Below are positions 55,930 through 64,000 of a stretch of 64,000 nucleotides of DNA, piece after piece (within the stretch, counting starts at the first letter, position 1; every line of letters begins with the position of its first letter). Below the pieces are notes generated by a model that saw only the letters and a list, made by a program, of their open reading frames with translations, was not told where the DNA came from and made no database searches. Position numbers and translations under genes: made by a program. Source of the stretch: Fusobacterium varium (GTDB taxonomy: Bacteria; Fusobacteriota; Fusobacteriia; Fusobacteriales; Fusobacteriaceae); NCBI GenBank assembly GCA_002356455.1, contig AP017968.1, positions 3,162,001 to 3,226,000 on the forward strand, in the 5' to 3' direction.

Positions 55930-56054
55930 TTTTCTAAAAATCCAAAATCTTATTTTACTAAGTTTATAAAGTTGATATGTTTTTTCATAATTTTTATTGT
56001 TAAAAGTAATTTATACTATATACTTATATTAAGATAGACTAGATTTTTAGAAAA
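55930..56054. promoter_or_regulatory. Divergent ROK/galK regulatory region with two operator sites
   Basis: TTTTCTAAAAATC at 55930-55942 and its exact complement GATTTTTAGAAAA at 56042-56054 lie near the two gene starts. Between them is a galK promoter, TTGTTA (55997-56002), 16-base spacer, TATACT (56019-56024). The right site would lie just downstream of the gal start. Confidence 0.65.
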
Positions 56055-56079
56055 GAATTTGCGGAGGTTGAATATAATT

Positions 56080-57255
56080 ATGATAAAAGGATTAGTACAA
56101 GATTTTAAAACTCTATTTAATTATTCAGGAGCTGTTGAAGTATTCTTTTCTCCTGGAAGAGTAAATCTTATAGGAGAACATACTGATTATAATGGCGGAT
56201 TTGTATTTCCTTGTGCCTTAGATTTTGGCACTTATGCTATTGTAAAAAGAAGAGAAGATAAAATTTTTAGAATGTATTCTAAAAATTTTGAAAGATTAGG
56301 AATAAAAGAGTTTTCATTAGATAAGCTTACAAATACTCCATCAGATAACTGGGCCAATTATCCTAAAGGAGTAATAAAAACTTTTATAGATGCAGGATAT
56401 AAAATAGACAAAGGATTTGATATCTTGTTCTTTGGAAATATCCCAAATGGTGCTGGACTTTCTTCTTCAGCTTCAATTGAACTCCTTACATCAGTTATTT
56501 TAAAAGAAATTTTTAACCTTAGCATAGATATGATAGAAATGGTAAAACTTTCTCAAAAATCTGAAAATGAATTTATAGGAGTAAATTGTGGAATAATGGA
56601 TCAGTTTGCTATTGGAATGGGTAAAAAAGATAATGCTATTCTTTTAGACTGCAACACTCTTGAATATCACTATGCTCCTGTAGAATTAAATGGTGCATCA
56701 ATAGTTATAGCTAATACAAATAAGAAAAGGGGTCTTGCTGATTCTAAATATAATGAAAGAAGAAATTCTTGTGAAGCAGCTGTTAAAGTTTTAAATGAAA
56801 ATGGGATTAATATAAGAAATCTTGGAGAACTTTCAGTAGAAAAATTCAATAAAGCAAAACATTTCATAACTGACGAAGAACAACTAAAAAGAGCAACTCA
56901 TGCTGTAACTGAAAATGAAAGAACTAAAATAGCTGTTGAAAAATTGAACTCTGGAGATGTTGAAGCTTTTGGAAAACTTATGGATCAATCTCATATTTCT
57001 TTGAGAGATGACTATGAGGTAACAGGATTTGAACTTGATTCTCTAGTAGAAGCCGCATGGGAAGCAAAAGGTGTAATAGGTTCTCGTATGACTGGTGCTG
57101 GTTTTGGAGGTTGTACCGTAAGTATTGTAAAAGATGAATTTATTGATGAATTTATAAAATCTGTTGGAGAAAAATATAAAATTAAAACTGGATTAACTGC
57201 TGATTTCTATGTGGCTAAAATTGGTGATGGAAGTAGAAAGTTAGGTGATTTTTAA
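56080..57255 (+). CDS. galK: Galactokinase
   Basis: A 391-residue GHMP kinase: FSPGRVNLIGEHTDYNGGFVFPCAL (~21-45, GalK signature), PNGAGLSSSASIEL (phosphate loop, ~125), NCGIMDQFA with the catalytic Asp, and GSRMTGAGFGGCTV. It phosphorylates galactose to galactose-1-phosphate. The start at ATG 56080 has GGAGG at 56063-56067 (spacing 12, slightly long). Its stop overlaps the galT start by one base. Controlled by the divergent ROK gene (inference). Confidence 0.97.
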   Translation: MIKGLVQDFKTLFNYSGAVEVFFSPGRVNLIGEHTDYNGGFVFPCALDFGTYAIVKRREDKIFRMYSKNFERLGIKEFSLDKLTNTPSDNWANYPKGVIKTFIDAGYKIDKGFDILFFGNIPNGAGLSSSASIELLTSVILKEIFNLSIDMIEMVKLSQKSENEFIGVNCGIMDQFAIGMGKKDNAILLDCNTLEYHYAPVELNGASIVIANTNKKRGLADSKYNERRNSCEAAVKVLNENGINIRNLGELSVEKFNKAKHFITDEEQLKRATHAVTENERTKIAVEKLNSGDVEAFGKLMDQSHISLRDDYEVTGFELDSLVEAAWEAKGVIGSRMTGAGFGGCTVSIVKDEFIDEFIKSVGEKYKIKTGLTADFYVAKIGDGSRKLGDF

Positions 57256-58775
57256 TGAATATATTTGAAGAGGTAAAATTGCTATTAGCTTATGGATTAA
57301 AAAACGACCTTATAGGAAAATATGATGAAATTATATCCAGAAATGAAATTATGTTTCTTTTAAAACTTAAAGACTGGGAAGATGTGGATATCTCTTCTAA
57401 AACTATACCTCAATATCCAAATGAAATACTGGAAAATATATGTAACTGGGCTGTTGAAAAAGGTATAATTGAAGATAGTATTGTTGTAAAAGATCTTTTT
57501 GATACAGAAATAATGGGGAAAATAACTCCATCTGCTACTCATGTAATAGATAAATTTATAAAAATATCAAGTCTTGGAGGAATAGAAAAGGCTACTGATA
57601 ATTACTATGAATTTGCTCAAAAGACTAACTATATAAGAACAGACAGAATAGCAAAAAATATGCATTGGTATTCAAATACAGAATATGGCGATATGGAAAT
57701 AACTGTAAATCTTTCTAAACCTGAAAAGGATCCAAGAGATATAGCTAAGGAAAGACTTCTTCCTCCATCATCTTATCCAAAATGTCTTTTATGTTATGAA
57801 AATGTTGGATATGCTGGAAGATTAAATCACCCAGCCAGACAAAATCACAGAGTTCTCCCATTTTTCTTAGAAGGAGAACAATGGTTTCTTCAATATTCTC
57901 CATATGTTTATTATAATGAACATGCCATTATTTTTTCTGGTGAACACAAACCTATGAAAATAAACAAAGATGCTTTTAATAGAATAACAGCTTTTGTTGA
58001 ACAGGTTCCTCATTATTTTGTAGGATCAAATGCTGACCTCCCTATTGTTGGAGGATCAATTTTAAGCCATGACCATTATCAAGGAGGCCACCATGAATTT
58101 CCAATGGCAAAATCTCCTATAGAAAAAACTGTAATTTTTAAAGGATTTGAAGATGTTGAAGCTGGTATAGTCAAATGGCCTATGTCAGTTATAAGAATAA
58201 AAAGTCCTGATAGAAAAAAACTGGTAGAGCTTGCAGTAAAAATACTTGATAGCTGGAGAAGATATAGTGATGAATCTCTAGGAATATACGCATTCTCTGA
58301 AGATACGCCTCATAATACTGTTACTCCTATTGGAAGAAGGAGAGAAAAAGATTTTGAGCTTGACCTTGTTCTTAGAAATAATAGAACAAGTGAAGAACAT
58401 CCTTTAGGAATATTTCATCCACATGAAGATGTACATAATATAAAAAAGGAAAATATAGGGCTTATTGAAGTTATGGGACTTGCTGTACTTCCAGGAAGAC
58501 TAAAAGAAGAACTTGAAATACTTGGAAAACATCTTACAGAAGCTGATTTTGAAACTAAAATTAAAAATGACCCTAAAGTTGAGAAGCATTTAAACTGGGC
58601 TGTTAATATTAAGAAAAAATATTTTGAAATAACTTCTAAAAATGTAGAAAGTATCTTAAAAGATGAAGTAGGAATGACTTTTTCCAAAGTTCTTGAAGAT
58701 GCTGGGGTATACAAAAGAAACCCAGAGGGAGAAAAAGGCTTATTAAGATTTGTTCAATATATTAACATGAATTAG
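57255..58775 (+). CDS. galT: UDP-glucose-hexose-1-phosphate uridylyltransferase (type 2)
   Basis: A 506-residue GalT of the long, Firmicute-type class: PPSSYPKCLLCYENVGYAGRLNHPARQNHRVLP (~170-200), INKDAFNRITAFVEQVPHYFVGSNADLPIVGGSILSHDHYQGGHHEFPM (~235-285, with the catalytic His motif), and HNTVTPIGRRR. It converts Gal-1-P plus UDP-glucose to UDP-galactose plus Glc-1-P. ATG overlaps the galK TAA by one base, so translation is coupled. Confidence 0.95.
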   Translation: MNIFEEVKLLLAYGLKNDLIGKYDEIISRNEIMFLLKLKDWEDVDISSKTIPQYPNEILENICNWAVEKGIIEDSIVVKDLFDTEIMGKITPSATHVIDKFIKISSLGGIEKATDNYYEFAQKTNYIRTDRIAKNMHWYSNTEYGDMEITVNLSKPEKDPRDIAKERLLPPSSYPKCLLCYENVGYAGRLNHPARQNHRVLPFFLEGEQWFLQYSPYVYYNEHAIIFSGEHKPMKINKDAFNRITAFVEQVPHYFVGSNADLPIVGGSILSHDHYQGGHHEFPMAKSPIEKTVIFKGFEDVEAGIVKWPMSVIRIKSPDRKKLVELAVKILDSWRRYSDESLGIYAFSEDTPHNTVTPIGRRREKDFELDLVLRNNRTSEEHPLGIFHPHEDVHNIKKENIGLIEVMGLAVLPGRLKEELEILGKHLTEADFETKIKNDPKVEKHLNWAVNIKKKYFEITSKNVESILKDEVGMTFSKVLEDAGVYKRNPEGEKGLLRFVQYINMN

Positions 58776-58834
58776 GTTAATATTTTTAAAAATATGATGT
58801 ATAATATAGAAAAATATTTTCTAAGGAGGATAAA

Positions 58835-59824
58835 ATGGCAATTTTAGTTTGTGGTGGAGCTGGGTATATTGGAAGTCATGTTACTAGAGCTCTTATTGAC
58901 AATGGAGAAGAGGTAATTGTGCTTGATAATCTTCAAACTGGTCATGTTGATGCAGTTCATGAAAAAGCAAAACTTGTCCTAGGTGATTTAAGAGATAATG
59001 AATTTATGGAAAGAGTATTTAAAGATAATAAGATAGATGGTGTAATTGATTTTGCTGCCTTTTCTTTAGTAGGTGAAAGTGTAGAAGAGCCTTTAAAATA
59101 TTTTGAAAATAATTTTTATGGAACTTTGTGTTTACTAAAAGCTATGAAAAAATATAATGTTAATAAAATAGTTTTTTCATCAACAGCAGCTACATATGGA
59201 GAACCTGAAAATATACCAATTCTTGAAAGTGATAAAACTTTCCCTACCAATCCATATGGAGAAAGCAAACTTGCAGTTGAAAAAATGCTTAAATGGTGTG
59301 ATAAAGCCTATGGAATAAAATATACAGCTTTAAGATATTTTAATGTTGCTGGTGCCCACTCTACAGGTGAAATAGGAGAAGACCATAGTCCCGAAAGCCA
59401 TCTTATCCCTATTATACTTCAAGTAGCTCTTGGAAAAAGAGAACATATTGGAATATATGGAGATGATTATCCTACTGCTGATGGTACTTGTATTAGAGAT
59501 TATATTCATGTAATGGATCTCGCTGATGCACATATTCTTGCTCTAAAAAGATTAAACAATGGTGGTGAAAGTGAAATATTCAATTTAGGAAATGGAGAAG
59601 GATTCTCTGTTAAAGAAGTCATTGAAGTCGCTAGAAAAGTAACTAAGCATCCTATTCCTGCAATAGTTTCTCCTAGGAGAGCTGGAGATCCTGCTAAACT
59701 TGTAGCAAGTTCTGAAAAAGCTATGAAAGAATTAAAATGGAGTCCTAAATATAATACACTTGAAAAAATAATTGATACAGCTTGGATATGGCATAAAAGT
59801 CATCCAGATGGATACAATGATTAA
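58835..59824 (+). CDS. galE: UDP-glucose 4-epimerase
   Basis: A 329-residue extended SDR: VCGGAGYIGSHVTRALIDNG (NAD site), SSTAATYG with the Ser/Thr, YGESK-type catalytic pair NPYGESKLAVEK, RYFNVAGAH and the end region ALERDYIHVMDLADAHI. It interconverts UDP-glucose and UDP-galactose, completing the Leloir route with galK and galT. It lies 59 bases after galT; GGAGG lies before ATG 58835. Confidence 0.96.
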   Translation: MAILVCGGAGYIGSHVTRALIDNGEEVIVLDNLQTGHVDAVHEKAKLVLGDLRDNEFMERVFKDNKIDGVIDFAAFSLVGESVEEPLKYFENNFYGTLCLLKAMKKYNVNKIVFSSTAATYGEPENIPILESDKTFPTNPYGESKLAVEKMLKWCDKAYGIKYTALRYFNVAGAHSTGEIGEDHSPESHLIPIILQVALGKREHIGIYGDDYPTADGTCIRDYIHVMDLADAHILALKRLNNGGESEIFNLGNGEGFSVKEVIEVARKVTKHPIPAIVSPRRAGDPAKLVASSEKAMKELKWSPKYNTLEKIIDTAWIWHKSHPDGYND

Positions 59825-59834
59825 TTTCTAATAA

Positions 59835-59873
59835 GAAAGGCTGAGCTTAATATAAGTTCAGCTTTTCCTTTTT
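59835..59873 (+). terminator. Intrinsic terminator after galE
   Basis: A 15-bp stem AGAAAGGCTGAGCTTA / TAAGTTCAGCTTTTCC (with wobble pairs) followed by TTTTTT. Confidence 0.8.
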
Positions 59874-59881
59874 TACTATTG

Positions 59882-59912
59882 TAATAAAAAAGGACTAAGT
59901 TTCCTTAGTCCT
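59882..59912 (-). terminator. Intrinsic terminator after cspA
   Basis: Stem AGGACTAAG / CTTAGTCCT with a GAAA loop on the minus strand, followed by TTTTTT. Confidence 0.85.
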
Positions 59913-59927
59913 AGTCATTTTTAAAAA

Positions 59928-60125
59928 TTATCTAGTTTTTATGTTAGAAGCTTGAGGTCCTTTTTGACCTTGAGTTACTTCATATACAACTTCTTCGTTT
60001 TCTTCTAAAGTTTTAAATCCATCTTTTTGAATTTGAGAATAATGTGCAAAAACTTCTTTCCCATCTTCACCTGTAATAAATCCAAAACCTTTGTCTTGAT
60101 TAAACCATTTAACTGTACCTTTCAT
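59928..60125 (-). CDS. Cold shock protein (CspA family)
   Basis: A 65-residue [20 protein letters not shown] (RNP1) and VFAHYSQI (RNP2 position; classical VFVHFSAI). A short single-domain RNA-binding chaperone. Its mRNA probably has a long leader, since a possible -10 lies ~180 bases upstream of ATG 60125. RBS GGAGG is close to the ATG (TTTGGAGGTAACAAATG). Confidence 0.95.
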   Translation of the reverse strand: MKGTVKWFNQDKGFGFITGEDGKEVFAHYSQIQKDGFKTLEENEEVVYEVTQGQKGPQASNIKTR

Positions 60126-60300
60126 TTGTTACCTCCAAAAATTTTTTTAATGATAAAAATCTATCATTTTGCAATAATCTTAAATGTAAGATTATCTAGT
60201 AAAATTTAATACTTATAAAGGATAATTTCAAAGAAAAAATTCAGTTAAATATTAAAACATTATTTTCAAAACATATAAATCTCTCAATCACTATACAATT

Positions 60301-60329
60301 ATTATACATCATTTTTTAATTTTTGTACA
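60301..60329 (-). promoter_or_regulatory. Possible cspA promoter
   Basis: On the minus strand TATAAT (60306-60301) with TGTACA 17 bases upstream. This gives a ~170-nt leader. Confidence 0.45.
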
Positions 60330-60477
60330 CAATTATTTTTATTTTATTATTTTATTACACTTTTTTTTACTTCAAATCCCCATTGTATAATGTTTCATGA
60401 TTCTAAATTTTTTTTATAAACTTTATTTTTCAATTCTTAATTTTCATTTTTTCTTAAATAATTCTCATAGCTTTTAA

Positions 60478-60506
60478 TTGGAAAACGTTTTTGCCTGTGC
60501 TATAAT
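60478..60506 (+). promoter_or_regulatory. Promoter of MORN lipoprotein gene
   Basis: TTGGAA (60478-60483), 17-base spacer, TATAAT (60501-60506) preceded by extended TGC; 32 bases before the gene's ATG. Confidence 0.65.
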
Positions 60507-60537
60507 GTAAATACTTTATATTTATGGAGGAAGCAAA

Positions 60538-60981
60538 ATGAAGAAATTTTTACTGCTTATTTTTTCAATAATATTATTGAGCAGCTGTTATAAAAAGGAA
60601 AGAGAAGTAGATATCTCTAAAAAACAGGAAAGAAATGGAATAGTTTATATAATTAACGAAAGTAAGCCTTATTCTGGGAAGATTTTGAGAAAATATGACA
60701 ATGGACAAATACTTCTTTTAATGAGTTATAAAAATGGTAAACTTGATGGAAAATATGTACATTTCTATAGAAATGGTCAAATATATATAGATAGTGAATA
60801 TAAAGATGGTAAACTTAATGGTTTGTATAAAAAATATCACTATAATGGACAGATTCTTGTAGAAGCCACTTATATTGCTGGAGAACCTAATGGAATTTAT
60901 TTAGAATATTCAAAAGAAGGTGAAAAAACCAAAGAAATAAAATATGATAAAGGAACTATTTTAGAAATTATACAAGAATAA
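60538..60981 (+). CDS. MORN-repeat lipoprotein (YwqK-like)
   Basis: A 147-residue protein with lipoprotein signal (MKKFLLLIFSIILLSSC, Cys17). The mature part is three to four MORN-type repeats (GKILRKYDNGQILLLMSYKNGKLDGKYVHFYRNGQIYIDSEYKDGKLNGLYKKYHYNGQILVEATY), as in the YwqK family. Fusobacteria carry many such genes. Role unknown; surface interaction or interference with toxins has been proposed for the family. It has an extended -10 promoter just upstream and an intrinsic terminator-like region after it. Confidence 0.85.
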   Translation: MKKFLLLIFSIILLSSCYKKEREVDISKKQERNGIVYIINESKPYSGKILRKYDNGQILLLMSYKNGKLDGKYVHFYRNGQIYIDSEYKDGKLNGLYKKYHYNGQILVEATYIAGEPNGIYLEYSKEGEKTKEIKYDKGTILEIIQE

Positions 60982-61088
60982 CCTTAATTTTTAAAAATTT
61001 TCTTATCACTTTATCTTTATACTAATATATTGTGTACACTATTTTATATTTTTTATACTATATGGATAATAACAACAATTTTAGAACT

Positions 61089-61118
61089 ATCAGGAGTCAA
61101 ATACTCCTGATTTTTTGA
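61089..61118 (+). terminator. Intrinsic terminator
   Basis: ATCAGGAGT / ACTCCTGAT stem with TTTTTTG tail, between the MORN gene and the DASS gene; 108 bases after the MORN stop. Confidence 0.75.
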
Positions 61119-61226
61119 TTTAAATTGACAAGAAAGTCTTATAAGGATATAATTTTCAACAACTCTATGAGTATTTATAATATTTATATAGAGTTATACT
61201 GTTATAAGATAAAGGGGGAAAATTTT

Positions 61227-62675
61227 ATGTCTGCTAAAAGTGTAAAAAGATATTCATATATCTTTCTTGCATTAATTTTAATTTTATTTGTAAAACATCT
61301 TCCACTTCCTGTTGGAATGAAACCATTAGGAATGAATGTAATTGGTATATTTTTAGGCAGTCTGCTATTATGGCTTACTGTTGCTATTGATTGGCCCAGT
61401 TTATTGTGTATAACTGCAATAGGGTTGATTCCTGAGATTGGGTTTAAAAATGTTTTTTTAAGCTCTTTTGGAAATGATACTTTTGCTTTTTTAATGTGTA
61501 CCTTTCTTTGTACTCATGTTTTAGCAGAAACTCCATTTTTAAAAAGATGTGCTGTTTCTTTTATAACAAGTCCTATAGCTAAAAAAGGTCCTTGGTTATT
61601 TGTTATATCTTTTATTTCAGCCATCATATTTATAGGATGTTTTGTATCTCCATCTGTATTATTTGTTGTCTTTCTTCCTATATTAGAAAAAATCAATGAA
61701 ATACTAGGAATAAAAAAGGGAGATAAAATAGGAAAAATGCTGATGATCAGCCTTGCTTTTTGTGTATCTGTTGCTGCTGGAATGACTCCTATAGCTCATG
61801 TATTTAGTATTATGGCTATGGGATTTTATACAACTGCTACTGGACTTACTATCGGATATGCTGAATATATGGCTTTTGCTGTTCCAGTAGGTATTATTTG
61901 TACAATATTTTTAATTCTTATATTCAGATTTATACTTAATCCAGATATGACAAAAATAAAAAATATAGATGTATCTGCCTTAAAGAATGAAATAAAACCT
62001 ATGGAGAAAAAAGAAAAAGTTATCCTTAGTATATTTTGTATAATAGTTGCCTTATGGGTACTTCCCAGTATCTTAAAACCTTATTTTCCAATAATATGCA
62101 AAAAAATTTCAGCTATGGGAACTGCTATGCCTCCAATGCTTGGAGTTATCTGTTATTCCATAATATCTTTTAATGAAAAACCTGTATTAAACTTTGCTGA
62201 AGGAATGAGAAAAGGAGTTCAATGGTCAAGTATTATAATGGCTGCTGGAACCCTTGCTTTAGGCAGTGCTATGACAAATCAGCATGTAGGTCTAGCTAAA
62301 TATCTTGTTGAAACTCTAAATCCTATTTTAAAAGAGGTAAGTCCTATGCTTCTTGTGTTTATATTCACACTTTGGGCTTGTATTCAAACAAATTTCTCAT
62401 CTAATATGGTTACTGTTACAGTTGTTACCACTGTAGCTATTCCCTTAGTACAGGCTACTAATGGTGCAGTATCAGCTCCTGCAATAGTTTCTATTATTGG
62501 AATGATGTCAGCCTTTGCTTTTGCCACTCCTCCAGCCATGCCGCATATAGCAATAGCTATTGGGTCAGAATGGGTAGAATCTTCTGATATGTTTAAATAT
62601 GGATTTATTTTTATGTTTATTGCTGTTATTGTTACTATCTTTATAGGTTATCCAATAGCTTCAATAATCATGTAA
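61227..62675 (+). CDS. DASS (SLC13-type) anion transporter
   Basis: A 482-residue polytopic protein. I start at ATG 61227 (AAGGGGG at 61212-61218); an in-frame ATG at 61125 would add a hydrophilic tail overlapping the terminator. It has ~12 hydrophobic segments and family features: DWPSLLCITAIGLIP, the first SNT-like CFVSPSVLFVVFLPIL, GMTPIAHVFSIMAMGF, NFSSNMVTVTVVTTVAIPL (second symmetric motif) and FATPPAMPHIAIAIG. Such transporters move di- or tricarboxylates with Na+. Substrate not assigned. Confidence 0.82.
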   Translation: MSAKSVKRYSYIFLALILILFVKHLPLPVGMKPLGMNVIGIFLGSLLLWLTVAIDWPSLLCITAIGLIPEIGFKNVFLSSFGNDTFAFLMCTFLCTHVLAETPFLKRCAVSFITSPIAKKGPWLFVISFISAIIFIGCFVSPSVLFVVFLPILEKINEILGIKKGDKIGKMLMISLAFCVSVAAGMTPIAHVFSIMAMGFYTTATGLTIGYAEYMAFAVPVGIICTIFLILIFRFILNPDMTKIKNIDVSALKNEIKPMEKKEKVILSIFCIIVALWVLPSILKPYFPIICKKISAMGTAMPPMLGVICYSIISFNEKPVLNFAEGMRKGVQWSSIIMAAGTLALGSAMTNQHVGLAKYLVETLNPILKEVSPMLLVFIFTLWACIQTNFSSNMVTVTVVTTVAIPLVQATNGAVSAPAIVSIIGMMSAFAFATPPAMPHIAIAIGSEWVESSDMFKYGFIFMFIAVIVTIFIGYPIASIIM

Positions 62676-62724
62676 AAAAGGATGATACTAAGTTAGAATT
62701 AACTTTAGTATCATCCTTTTTTAT
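62674..62724. terminator. Bidirectional intrinsic terminator
   Basis: Long stem AAAAAAGGATGATACTAAG / CTTTAGTATCATCCTTTTTT between the DASS gene and the MgtC gene (convergent). Confidence 0.9.
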
Positions 62725-63434
62725 TTAATTATCTTAATTGATATTACCTCTTTATTTTTTGAAAATTCAGATGTAAGATCTAAAATACTGTACTGCCTAG
62801 GAATAACAAGAGTATACAATATTCTATTCTCATTAGGATTTTTTTTCATACTTCTTACTCTTATACTAAATTCCTTAAATATCTCATTCGTGTTGGAATA
62901 ATACATACCATTATTAATTTCTGAATCATATTCTATTTCTATTTTTGAAATTGTTCTGTCATCAATAAATCTTCTTTCTACTTTTTTTAATGTTATAAGA
63001 ACTAAAAGAACTGCTAGTCCTGAAAGAAAGGACATAGTATAAAATCCCCATCCTACTCCAAGACCTATACATCCTGTTACCCATATAGAGGCTGCTGTTG
63101 TTAACCCTCCAATAGTACCTTTATCTCTCATTATAGTTCCTGCACCTAAAAATCCTATTCCGCTGACTACTTGAGCCCCTATTCTTCCTAAGTCAGTTTT
63201 TATAACTTGTGCTACATTTCCATTTTCCATAGCAAATCTAACTATATTTATTCTTAAATGATCTTGTACCATAGAAACTACTGCTGCCCCTAGACATACA
63301 AGAATATGGGTTCTAAATCCAGCAGGTCTGTTATTATGACCTCTCTCATACCCTATCATCCCACCAATAATTATAGCCATTCCTATTCTTAAAACTATTT
63401 CGTACACACTAAGGTTCATAGTGAAATTATCCAT
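62721..63434 (-). CDS. MgtC/SapB family membrane protein
   Basis: A 237-residue protein: N-terminal MgtC region with four or five helices (LRIGMAIIIGGMIGYERGHNNRPAGFRTHILVCLGAAVVSM ... GFLGAGTIMRDKGTIGGLTTAASIWVTGCIGLGVG), then a C-terminal ACT-like soluble part (~160-237) with RFIDDRTISKIEIEYD. Linked to Mg2+ homeostasis or acid stress, not itself shown to transport Mg2+. RBS AAAAGGAGGG precedes the ATG. Confidence 0.9.
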   Translation of the reverse strand: MDNFTMNLSVYEIVLRIGMAIIIGGMIGYERGHNNRPAGFRTHILVCLGAAVVSMVQDHLRINIVRFAMENGNVAQVIKTDLGRIGAQVVSGIGFLGAGTIMRDKGTIGGLTTAASIWVTGCIGLGVGWGFYTMSFLSGLAVLLVLITLKKVERRFIDDRTISKIEIEYDSEINNGMYYSNTNEIFKEFSIRVRSMKKNPNENRILYTLVIPRQYSILDLTSEFSKNKEVISIKIIK

Positions 63435-63573
63435 GAAGTATCCCTCCTTTTCTATGATTAAATTATTTTATTTGTGAATCTATTTTTAAAACATTAAACT
63501 ACATATTTTTACATAATAAAACATTTTTCTATAAAAATCAATATATAAATATTTCATTATAATTACCCCTGCT

Positions 63574-63625
63574 AAAAAAATAGAGAAAGATCATATTTAT
63601 TATATTTTTGATCCTTCTCTATTAT
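63574..63625 (-). terminator. Intrinsic terminator after the 2HCT gene
   Basis: On the minus strand ATAGAGAAGGATCA / TGATCTTTCTCTAT stem followed by TTTTTTTAG, just beyond the stop at 63649. Confidence 0.85.
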
Positions 63626-63648
63626 GCTAATTTTCAACTTTTTTATTT

Positions 63649-63999
63649 TTAAACAAATATGTTTATTAGAAGTGAAGTGAGTAAAAGCATAAAAGCTCCA
63701 CCTATTCTTGATGAAATTTGAGAAAAAGGCATAAGTTCCACTCTATGGGCTGCCGACATTACTGCCACATCTCCTGTCCCTCCCATATTTGCCATACATA
63801 AGCCAGCTGTTATAGACCCTTCCACTACATAAAACCCTATTAAATGACCAACAACAGCTGTTCCTATAATAGCTCCTATCACAGTTGCTGCAACCAATAG
63901 AAGGTATATAGGACTGAAAGCCTCTATTACTTCTTTTAAACTTGTATAAGCTACTCCTATTCCAACTAAAAGAGCTGATGTAAAATTTTTCATTATAAA
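63649..63999 (-). CDS. 2-hydroxycarboxylate transporter family protein, C-terminal part (5' end outside window)
   Basis: The frame is open to the right edge (the codons before Met 63993 read Ile and Phe), so this is the last ~117 residues of a longer gene. The segment TAGLCMANMGGTGDVAVMSAAHRVELMPFSQISSRIGGAFML is the 2HCT (CitS/MaeN) signature, including the second re-entrant GGxG loop and the Arg near the end that binds the carboxylate. The family imports citrate, malate or lactate with Na+ or by exchange. The full protein is normally ~440 residues. Partner enzymes are not in view. Confidence 0.85.
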   Translation of the reverse strand, partial: FIMKNFTSALLVGIGVAYTSLKEVIEAFSPIYLLLVAATVIGAIIGTAVVGHLIGFYVVEGSITAGLCMANMGGTGDVAVMSAAHRVELMPFSQISSRIGGAFMLLLTSLLINIFV

Positions 64000-64000
64000 A

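Larger units (their letters stand above)
60126..60537. other. 412-base divergent intergenic region
   Basis: AT-rich. It holds the likely cspA leader (60126 to ~60294) and promoter on the minus strand, and the promoter of the MORN-lipoprotein gene on the plus strand (60478-60506). No other feature recognised. Confidence 0.55.

Noticed and set aside
55888-56080. CRP-like site in the gal region
   Set aside because: No TGTGA-N6-TCACA pattern; the visible pair of sites is different.

Overview
The window looks like a chromosomal segment of a Fusobacterium-type bacterium. The DNA is very AT-rich and codon use is strongly A/T-ending. There is a diderm envelope (autotransporter beta-barrel, KDO transferase WaaA, many lipoproteins) combined with genes often seen in low-GC anaerobes (RNase Y, YmdB, YlxM, type-2 GalT, glycine and citrate-type anion transporters). 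Genus-level placement is inference from gene content. I recognised no tRNA, rRNA or CRISPR array.

Layout. 1-2.5 kb: 3' part of an autotransporter and two HU-like genes. 2.6-6.8 kb: M20 amidohydrolase and AbgT transporter, divergent from a ROK regulator. 7.3-10.6 kb: a compact three-gene nitrogenase-like operon (NifH-, NifD- and NifK-like) with no cofactor-assembly genes. 10.7-15 kb: small accessory genes (two related Lys-rich proteins, repeat lipoprotein, SUKH protein, SIMPL protein). 15-18.4 kb: folP, then ahpC and an AhpF-like reductase with permuted domains. 18.4-24 kb: KduD, KduI and a TRAP transporter for unsaturated uronate breakdown, divergent from an IclR regulator. 24.1-26.6 kb: folBK, folE and a PTS-IIC-like membrane protein. 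26.6-50.7 kb: a long minus-strand housekeeping block (glyS, glyQ, lspA, ileS, sensor kinase, tex, rpsP, ffh, ylxM, purA, trmB, waaA, cmk, prmA, ymdB, rny, STAS/anti-sigma pair, lipoprotein, miaA, obg). 50.9-55.9 kb: exported TSCPD and FMN-binding proteins, an intact IS1182-type element, corA and a ROK repressor. 56-59.8 kb: galK-galT-galE. 59.9-64 kb: cspA, MORN lipoprotein, DASS transporter, MgtC and the 3' part of a 2-hydroxycarboxylate transporter.

The most unusual system is the nitrogenase-like operon at 7296-10637. The Fe protein keeps every hallmark residue. The D-like subunit keeps three P-cluster-type cysteines but lacks both FeMo-cofactor ligands. The K-like subunit keeps only one of its three cysteines. 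This resembles the three-plus-one cluster ligation of dark protochlorophyllide reductase and predicts a MoFe-cofactor-free reductase of unknown substrate.

Several regulatory circuits can be read directly: a PerR-box-like palindrome on the ahpC promoter, a 13-bp-arm palindrome at the predicted start of the TRAP/kdu transcript, and a pair of exact 13-bp inverted sites flanking the divergent ROK-galK promoters. Folate chemistry recurs (AbgT plus M20 enzyme, folP, folE, folBK), though spread over several transcription units.
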